Assembly: GCA_024233345.1 (NCBI GenBank)
Contig: JACKPT010000004.1
Location: forward strand, 124,001-188,000
Reading direction: 5' to 3'
Length of the DNA stretch: 64,000 nt
Origin: Verrucomicrobiota bacterium
GTDB taxonomy: Bacteria > Verrucomicrobiota > Kiritimatiellia > CAIVKH01
The translations under genes were made by a program, and so were the position numbers. Within the stretch, counting starts at the first letter, position 1, and every line of letters begins with the position of its first letter. Shown piece after piece: positions 58,919 through 64,000 of this stretch. The notes under the pieces are model-generated. The model searched no databases and had not been told where the DNA came from. It worked only from the letters and a program-made list of their open reading frames with translations.

Positions 58919-59848
58919 ATGATTCGTTGTGTTTTCATGGGCTCTTCCCATTTTTCCCTGCCTGCCCTGTCACTGTTGGCCGCGGCTAATGAGGTGGAGC
59001 TGGTCGCGGTGGTGACTCAGCCGGATCGACCGAGCGGTCGCAACCGGACCCTCAAACCGGGACCGGTCCATGCCTTGGCCGGTACGTTGGGACTCACCGT
59101 GCACATGCCGGAGCGACTGGCGGAGGTCAGTGCGGTCCATGCGCTTGCCGAAGTCCGGCCCGATGTCATTGTGGTCGCCTCCTATGGTCAGTTCATTCCC
59201 CGCCCGGTGCGGGAGCTTCCCCCGCTAGGAATCGTCAACATCCACCCGTCCCTTCTTCCGAAATACCGGGGAGCGGCCCCGATGCAGTGGGCTCTCGCTA
59301 ATGGGGACACCGAGACCGGGGTCACCCTCTTTCATATCGAAAAGGAAATGGATGCCGGGGATATCATCCTGCAGGAGCCCTTTGCCATCGACCCCGCTGA
59401 CAATGGCTGCACCCTTGAAGAAAAGCTTTCGGTTTTCGGGGCCAAGGTCATGCTGAGGGCGGTGCGGATGCTGGCCTCAGGTACCGCCCCCCGCCACCCC
59501 CAGGATCATCGCGCCGCAACGTACGCGCCCAAGCTAACGAAAGAACAGGGCCACCTCGATTGGTCCCTGCCTGCGGATATACTTCACAACCGGATCCGCG
59601 GGTATCAGCCCTGGCCGGGATGTTACACGTTCCGGCAGGGAGCGCGGCTCAGGATCTGGAGGTCCGAGCTGGAGGCCGGAGATGGCGTTCCCGGATCGGT
59701 GATCTCCGCCGGTCGCGATGGCCTCGTCCTCGCCGCTGGTCAAGGTGCGCTGCGTTTGATCGAAGTCCAACCCGAAGGCAAATCCCGCATGCCGACCTCC
59801 GCTTACCTGCTGGGCCATCCGATGTCCCCGGGCGATCAGATGGGATGA
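58919..59848 (+). CDS. fmt: Methionyl-tRNA formyltransferase
   Basis: A 309-residue formyltransferase. It adds formyl to Met-tRNAi using 10-formyl-THF. Motifs: CVFMGSSHFSLPALSLL, VTQPDRPSGR, the active-site block VNIHPSLLPKYRGAAPMQWA (Asn-His and SLLP), GVTLFHIEKEMDAGDIIL with the catalytic aspartate, and the C-terminal OB-like tRNA-binding domain (IRGYQPWPGCYTF). It lacks an adjacent def gene, which often accompanies fmt. The ATG at 58919 is the Met of IRCVFMGSS; the longer upstream frame overlaps the preceding gene. Convergent with the glycosyltransferase at 59920. Confidence 0.94.
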   Translation: MIRCVFMGSSHFSLPALSLLAAANEVELVAVVTQPDRPSGRNRTLKPGPVHALAGTLGLTVHMPERLAEVSAVHALAEVRPDVIVVASYGQFIPRPVRELPPLGIVNIHPSLLPKYRGAAPMQWALANGDTETGVTLFHIEKEMDAGDIILQEPFAIDPADNGCTLEEKLSVFGAKVMLRAVRMLASGTAPRHPQDHRAATYAPKLTKEQGHLDWSLPADILHNRIRGYQPWPGCYTFRQGARLRIWRSELEAGDGVPGSVISAGRDGLVLAAGQGALRLIEVQPEGKSRMPTSAYLLGHPMSPGDQMG

Positions 59849-59919
59849 TTGCCTGAAGGACGCCAGTCTGCTGCTACGCGCCCGCAATGCGGTTGTTGCA
59901 GGACCAGAAAAAGATCCCG

Positions 59920-61356
59920 TCAGCTTCTTGCGATATGCAGCTTTTCCGGGGCGAGGAAACAGTCGAGCAGCGTGCGGTCTCCGGCCGGGGCTTCCACGGT
60001 GGAGATGGGTGCGGCGAGGACGGACTGGTAGAGGGTGAGCAGGCGTTCCCGGTAAGCCGACAGACCATACTGTGATACAAGAAGATCTCGATTCTGGAGA
60101 ATCCGAGGGTCATCGGGGTCCCACGGGGCAAGCGTTCGCGGCTTCATCCCGGCGGCCCGGCCGGGATCCTCGGCGAGGCGTTGGAGGATCATGGATTGAA
60201 GGTTTTCCCCGATGCGTCCGAATTCAATCCCCTGGTCGGACCGGATCATGGTGAGGGCCTGGTCCATGGCGTGGTCGGGGAGGGGGAGCCCGAAGGCTTT
60301 GTGGATTCGGACCAGAGCGTCCTGGACAGCCTGCCGGAGGGCAGCCTCCGGTAGCAGATCCGCAGGTACCCGGACCTCATCATACAGGCAGGACAGATCG
60401 AGTCCATCGGTTTCCAGATCTTTGGTGATGTCCCGAAGCGCACGTCCGCAGAGGGGTTTGCCAGCCAGCCAGGGTTCCGCGAATGCGAGCCCGAAGCCTT
60501 CGGTGATACTGGTGGAAATCACCGCCCCGGCCTCGGCCAGCACCTCCGAGAGGGGGCGGTTCACGCCAGCCTCAAACCGCACCGGGAGTTTGTGTTGGGC
60601 TGTCCACGCCTTCCACCGGTCATAATACAAGCGATCTTCCGTACTGGTGGGCGCAAGGGTGATCCACCACTCATCGCTTGGCTCGAGCAGAGCCCACAGC
60701 AGAAATTCGCCGAGATTCTTGCGACGGATTGCCCGGGTAGGGTAGACCCTCACCCCGGACCGGGTGGTTGTCTGTTTCAGATCCCCGGCCCCGGCGAGCG
60801 CAATGGCATTGGGTAGGAGGTGAAGCCGGTCGGCGGGCAGGCCGCAAGAGGCGAGGGCATCCCGGTCTCGGGAGGTGAGCAGGGCATAGTGGACATGGTC
60901 GGCCACGGGATAGAGCCAGCGATGAAGCGCGGGCGCATGATCAAGGCCGGTTCCATCAAGCAGGGCCCGGTAATTGGATCCGCGAAAATCTTCGGCGAAA
61001 TCGTGGGGCTGTAAAACGACCGGATCGCCCCGGAGAGCAAGGGCCCGGGCCGCTTTCGGCAAGGCCAGATTTTTCCCCAGGCTGTGATTGTGGATGTGCC
61101 AAAGATCGGGCGCTCCCCCCAGCATCTGGCTGGCCGCCAGGTCGAGCTCGGACAATAGCGCACGCGGGTCACCATCCTGTTGATATCCGATGGCGGGAAC
61201 GGTTCGAACCAACCCATCATGAAAGTCGCCGGAGGGCTCTTCACCGGTGAGCAGGGCCAGTTGGACCTGGGTTCCGGCAAGGGACTGCACCGTGTTGTCG
61301 ATCACCCGGGTCACGCCGCCCGGTCGCAGATGATAGTGAAGAATCGCGACGCGCAT
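59920..61356 (-). CDS. Glycosyltransferase (GT4-like)
   Basis: A 478-residue GT-B fold glycosyltransferase. N-terminal features: ILHYHLRPGGVTRVIDNTVQ with the acceptor-side glycine loop, DLWHIHNHSLGKNLALP and LQPHDFAEDFRG; C-terminal donor site: VYPTRAIRRKNLGEFLLW and the E-x7-E motif in STSITEGFGLAFAEPWLAGKPL. These are standard retaining GT4 signatures. A ~120-residue helical extension follows the donor domain. It is encoded four bases downstream of gpgS in the same orientation, so I infer that it modifies or elongates glucosylglycerate or a related glycan. Donor and acceptor are not proven. Confidence 0.8.
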   Translation of the reverse strand: MRVAILHYHLRPGGVTRVIDNTVQSLAGTQVQLALLTGEEPSGDFHDGLVRTVPAIGYQQDGDPRALLSELDLAASQMLGGAPDLWHIHNHSLGKNLALPKAARALALRGDPVVLQPHDFAEDFRGSNYRALLDGTGLDHAPALHRWLYPVADHVHYALLTSRDRDALASCGLPADRLHLLPNAIALAGAGDLKQTTTRSGVRVYPTRAIRRKNLGEFLLWALLEPSDEWWITLAPTSTEDRLYYDRWKAWTAQHKLPVRFEAGVNRPLSEVLAEAGAVISTSITEGFGLAFAEPWLAGKPLCGRALRDITKDLETDGLDLSCLYDEVRVPADLLPEAALRQAVQDALVRIHKAFGLPLPDHAMDQALTMIRSDQGIEFGRIGENLQSMILQRLAEDPGRAAGMKPRTLAPWDPDDPRILQNRDLLVSQYGLSAYRERLLTLYQSVLAAPISTVEAPAGDRTLLDCFLAPEKLHIARS

Positions 61357-61360
61357 GCCG

Positions 61361-62392
61361 TCAGTCGAGGCCCATCTTTTTCCGGTAAGCGGGAATGGTA
61401 TTCATCGGGGGGCGCTCTTCTTCGCGGATTTCAAACTCGATTTCCTCGTAAGCGGTGTCCCGCGCCTGGAATTGACGGAGCATCACACTGAGATCCGGAA
61501 GGTCTTTGACCATGCCGAGTGATTTCAGCCGGGAAAGAAACGCCCGTAAGATGCCGAAGGCCATCTTGCCGAGATCGGCGGTGGGCTGGTTTCGATGAAT
61601 GCGCTGGTTCAGGTCGGTCTGGCCAAATGCACTCAGCCCGTATTTGTCATACACATCGATCAGATGGGAGGTCTCCACGCCGTAGCCGATGGGAAAGGGA
61701 ATCTTCTCCAGCACTTCCCGCCGCACCGCATACTCGCCGGAGAGGGGTTGGATGACCGCCGTCAGCTCGGGAAAGAACAACGAGAACAGCGGGCGTACGA
61801 GGATCTCGGTGACCCGTCCTCCCCCGGAGGGCCGCACCCCTTCGGAAAACACCAATGGTCGATCGTAGAAGGCCTTGACGTACTTGATTTCAGGCCGGTG
61901 AATCAGGGGGGCAACCAGACCATAGACAAACCGGTGGTGGATGTTTTTGATGTCGGCATCAAGGTAACAGATGATGTCGCCCTTGAGCTGGTGAATTGCC
62001 TTCCAGAGATTCTCACCCTTGCCCCGTTTGGGCTCCATCTCGGGAAGAATCTCCGAGGCGAGGTACACATCGGCCCCGAACTCCCTGGCGACCTCAAGCG
62101 TCTTGTCGGTAGACCCGGAATCGATCACCGCCAATTCATCGATCAGCCGGTGCCGGTCCATTAACTCCGATTTCATGATGACCACGGTTTTTCCGATGGT
62201 GGCCTCTTCGTTCAAGGTGGGGATGCAGACCGAGATGGTCAGGCCGAGCTTTTCCTTGGCTTCAACCAGCGCCCGCAAATCTCCGAATTGGGAGAAGTGA
62301 AAGGTGTTGGTGGACAGCCATTCCTGGATACGGCTGCCAATCAGCTTGGCTTCCTTGGGGTTGCTGGATGGTGGATGGCGCAGGCTTTTCAT
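61361..62392 (-). CDS. gpgS: Glucosyl-3-phosphoglycerate synthase
   Basis: A 343-residue GT-A (GT81-type) enzyme. It transfers glucose from NDP-glucose to 3-phosphoglycerate, giving the precursor of the compatible solute glucosylglycerate or of polysaccharide lipids. Motifs: SVCIPTLNEEATIGKTV, DELAVIDSGSTDKTLEVARE, the donor-metal DxD-type ICYLDADIKN, PSGGGRVTEILVRPLFSLFF and GYGVETSHLIDVYDKYG. The length and order match the family. The stop-start overlap with the M20-like gene upstream and the tight spacing to the GT4 gene downstream form a three-gene operon. No gpgP phosphatase is visible. Confidence 0.9.
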   Translation of the reverse strand: MKSLRHPPSSNPKEAKLIGSRIQEWLSTNTFHFSQFGDLRALVEAKEKLGLTISVCIPTLNEEATIGKTVVIMKSELMDRHRLIDELAVIDSGSTDKTLEVAREFGADVYLASEILPEMEPKRGKGENLWKAIHQLKGDIICYLDADIKNIHHRFVYGLVAPLIHRPEIKYVKAFYDRPLVFSEGVRPSGGGRVTEILVRPLFSLFFPELTAVIQPLSGEYAVRREVLEKIPFPIGYGVETSHLIDVYDKYGLSAFGQTDLNQRIHRNQPTADLGKMAFGILRAFLSRLKSLGMVKDLPDLSVMLRQFQARDTAYEEIEFEIREEERPPMNTIPAYRKKMGLD

Positions 62393-63573
62393 GATGCAGC
62401 GCCTCCATCCAGGGCGACCAATACACCGATGAGCTGGGCCAGACCCCGGTGCAAAGATGAAATGTCGATGGTATCCTGTTCCTCGGAAATGCCCCGGCTT
62501 TCTGCGAGTCCGAGCGTGATCGCGGGAATCTTCTGGTCGATCAGGGCTGATGTTTCGGATGTGCTTGGCATGATCAGGGGTTTGATGTCGAGTCCCTCCA
62601 TCACCTGGCGGGCACTCCGGACCACTGGGTGACTGATGCGTATTCCCCCCGGCTCGCGTTGGGCGAAAATGTCCAGAGACACCTCCGCGCCCGACTCCGA
62701 TTCGGTTTCGGCAACAATGTCGGAAATCTCGTCTCCGACCTGCTTGACCAGCGCGGCGTCCTCCCCGCGGATCTCCAGTTTCAGCACCGTCTTGCGGGCA
62801 ATGCGATCGTAGGCGGATCCCCCTTCGATGGATCCGAGAATGATGCTTGTCTGGGGCTTGCGGGGCAGGGGGATGGCGACAATCTTCGAGATGATCTGAT
62901 TCATAATCATGACCGCACTGGCGGCCCCGAACCGGGTCCAGTCATATTCCGGGGGCACCGTGCAAACAATGTCCCCCCGCAACATTCCGATGGAGGTATA
63001 GCTGAGGCGTCCGAGGGGGGACCCCTTCAGGCAAATCCCGTAGGGGAGCGGTTGTTTGAAGTTGCGTAGAAAATACCGGATGCCCTCGAGATTGCCGCGT
63101 CCGGAGCTGCGAGCCGTGGCCAACAGGACCAGGTTTGACTTCAGTTGGATGCCGAGATGATCGAGCATCGATGGCAGGGTTGCCAGGGCGCTGATACCGA
63201 GGCTGTCGGACACCCCGTAGCCGGTGAGTTCTCCGGGCTGGACCGCGATGTTATAGTCCTTGTCCGGATCGTGCACACAATCCGCACTCGCCGCGACGAG
63301 AATGCTCTGATCGCCAAGGGTTCCGGGAAGAATGCCGATGCCATTTCCGCGGTCATCGACGGAGCAGTTCTGGATACCGCACTCGATCAGCCGGTGCATA
63401 AATTCCTGAATCCGCCGCTGCTCATGGAATGGCGGGGCGGGAATTTCGCTGAGGAGGAGAATGTTGCCGAGGGCAAGCTCGCGGTGTTCGCGAATGACCT
63501 CGGCCATGGCCGCCAGCGAGGCTCGGTCCGGGATTGTGAATCCCGTATTGGGTTTGGTCGACTGTTTATTCAT
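62389..63573 (-). CDS. M20-like protein lacking metal ligands
   Basis: A 394-residue protein with the M20/M42 peptidase layout: LLLSEIPAPPFHEQRRIQEF, a core ELTGYGVSDSLGISALATLP (the bridging Asp position is kept), then a lid domain from about 190 to 310. However the first zinc His region reads VAASADCVHDPD (expected H-x-D at SAD), the catalytic Glu region reads TARSSGRGNLEGIRY in place of EE, and the last His region reads SEEQDTIDISSL. I therefore think peptidase activity is lost and the protein may bind or activate a small molecule. It is coupled to gpgS. Confidence 0.75.
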   Translation of the reverse strand: MNKQSTKPNTGFTIPDRASLAAMAEVIREHRELALGNILLLSEIPAPPFHEQRRIQEFMHRLIECGIQNCSVDDRGNGIGILPGTLGDQSILVAASADCVHDPDKDYNIAVQPGELTGYGVSDSLGISALATLPSMLDHLGIQLKSNLVLLATARSSGRGNLEGIRYFLRNFKQPLPYGICLKGSPLGRLSYTSIGMLRGDIVCTVPPEYDWTRFGAASAVMIMNQIISKIVAIPLPRKPQTSIILGSIEGGSAYDRIARKTVLKLEIRGEDAALVKQVGDEISDIVAETESESGAEVSLDIFAQREPGGIRISHPVVRSARQVMEGLDIKPLIMPSTSETSALIDQKIPAITLGLAESRGISEEQDTIDISSLHRGLAQLIGVLVALDGGAAS

Positions 63574-63816
63574 GACACTATCGGTTTCTGTGGTACGGCG
63601 GTTTCCAGGCCAACGGCGGACGCATCGGTCCAGGTAATCAGAGGCTCACTCGCCTTTACCTGGATCATGCATAGCAAAAAAAACGCCGGGAGGAAATGCC
63701 TGAACCGAAAAATAATCCTGCCAGCCAAGACGAGGGTATGGCGGAGGCGTGAGTGAATCTTTGATTTTTCAGGGTTTCTGTGTAAAACTGCTCCGAGTCA
63801 TGAGGATCGCTCCACA

Positions 63817-64000
63817 ATGAACCATGGACGGATTGGTTTTGTCTCCACCCGGTTCGCGGGTACGGATGGGGTTTCGCTCGAGAGCCTGAAGTGGGCGCGG
63901 GTGCTGGAAACCCTCAACTATCGATCGTATTGGTACGCGGGCCTTCTGGATCAGGATCCGGAAGTCAGTTTCTGTGTGCCGGAGGCCTTTTTTGGTTTTC
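63817..64000 (+). CDS. Glycosyltransferase, N-terminus only (window edge)
   Basis: The ATG at 63817 opens MNHGRIGFVSTRFAGTDGVS, then LKWARVLETLNYRSYWYAG, a typical start of GT-B glycosyltransferases (acceptor-side glycine loop and helix, as in the 59920 gene, whose N-terminus has GGVTRVIDN). Sixty-one codons are present before the window ends. It is divergent from the M20-like gene, and the 240-bp gap may contain promoters for both. Identification rests on the first ~40 residues, and the gene could equally be a related GT. Confidence 0.6.
   Translation, partial: MNHGRIGFVSTRFAGTDGVSLESLKWARVLETLNYRSYWYAGLLDQDPEVSFCVPEAFFGF

Noticed and set aside
63759..63786. Promoter TTGATT-16-TAAAAC before the last gene
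   Set aside because: Spacing and boxes are both suboptimal in an AT-rich stretch; not distinguishable from chance.
1..64000. tRNA, rRNA, CRISPR array, prophage or intact insertion sequence
   Set aside because: I looked for T-loop motifs, regularly spaced repeats, phage structural genes and transposase motifs and found none; small RNAs without strong primary signatures cannot be excluded.

Overview
The window looks like the chromosome of a GC-rich diderm of the PVC group. My best guess is Kiritimatiellota, or the neighbouring Verrucomicrobiota/Lentisphaerota. This rests on gene content only: KDO and heptose genes plus lptC-lptA-lptB (LPS outer membrane), an hprK-HPr-EI regulatory PTS beside the LPS genes, a eukaryote-type UDP-glucose pyrophosphorylase, a TMTC-like membrane TPR protein, and several large secreted proteins ending in a Ca-binding DxDxDG module. 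Recognisable promoters have sigma-70-like boxes with 17-bp spacers. I saw no tRNA, rRNA, CRISPR array or intact transposase.

Layout. 1-4.8 kb is accessory DNA read on the minus strand: a duplicated ~517-bp structured repeat, a RelE/RHH toxin-antitoxin pair, small membrane and unknown proteins, a secreted propeller-like protein, and one site that can fold like an integron attC. 4.8-6.4 kb holds an aminotransferase and its Lrp-type regulator. 6.5-11.7 kb is a signalling cluster: a receiver domain with a hydrophobic C-terminal tail, a four-PAS/GAF histidine kinase, and a receiver-pseudokinase-receiver protein. 11.7-13.5 kb has rfaE1-kdsB (heptose and CMP-KDO). 13.6-23.8 kb carries an RCC1-type secreted protein, an MFS transporter, two coupled Gfo/Idh/MocA oxidoreductases and a 1478-aa PQQ-dehydrogenase/cytochrome c fusion. 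23.8-26.0 kb is decayed accessory DNA with pseudogenes, palindromic repeats and an intact mazEF pair. 26.2-28.8 kb has a phosphodiesterase, a uracil-DNA glycosylase, an MBL-fold hydrolase and a coiled-coil secreted protein.

29.1-41.4 kb is the conserved core, all on the plus strand: dprA-topA-xerC-kdsA-kdsC-lptC-lptA-lptB-hprK-ptsH-ptsI-metK, closed by a strong terminator. Many junctions overlap, so translation is probably coupled; LPS-precursor synthesis and export sit in one run with a PTS regulatory branch that has no visible sugar permease. 41.5-51.7 kb holds a UGP/CBM9-like pair, a TMTC-like protein and four haem genes (hemY, hemE, hemQ, hemL); HemQ points to the coproporphyrin-dependent route. 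51.8-58.9 kb has a membrane protein whose frame runs far into an antisense M23 peptidase, two endonuclease/exonuclease/phosphatase-fold proteins and a second HPr. 58.9-64 kb has fmt and a glucosyl-3-phosphoglycerate synthase cluster with two glycosyltransferases and an M20-like protein that lacks its metal ligands.

The most unusual items are: topoisomerase I with three tandem ~70-residue C-terminal repeats in place of zinc ribbons; the pseudokinase and tailed-receiver signalling cluster; the dehydrogenase-cytochrome fusion; the degenerate peptidase beside gpgS; and the duplicated structured repeat in the accessory region.
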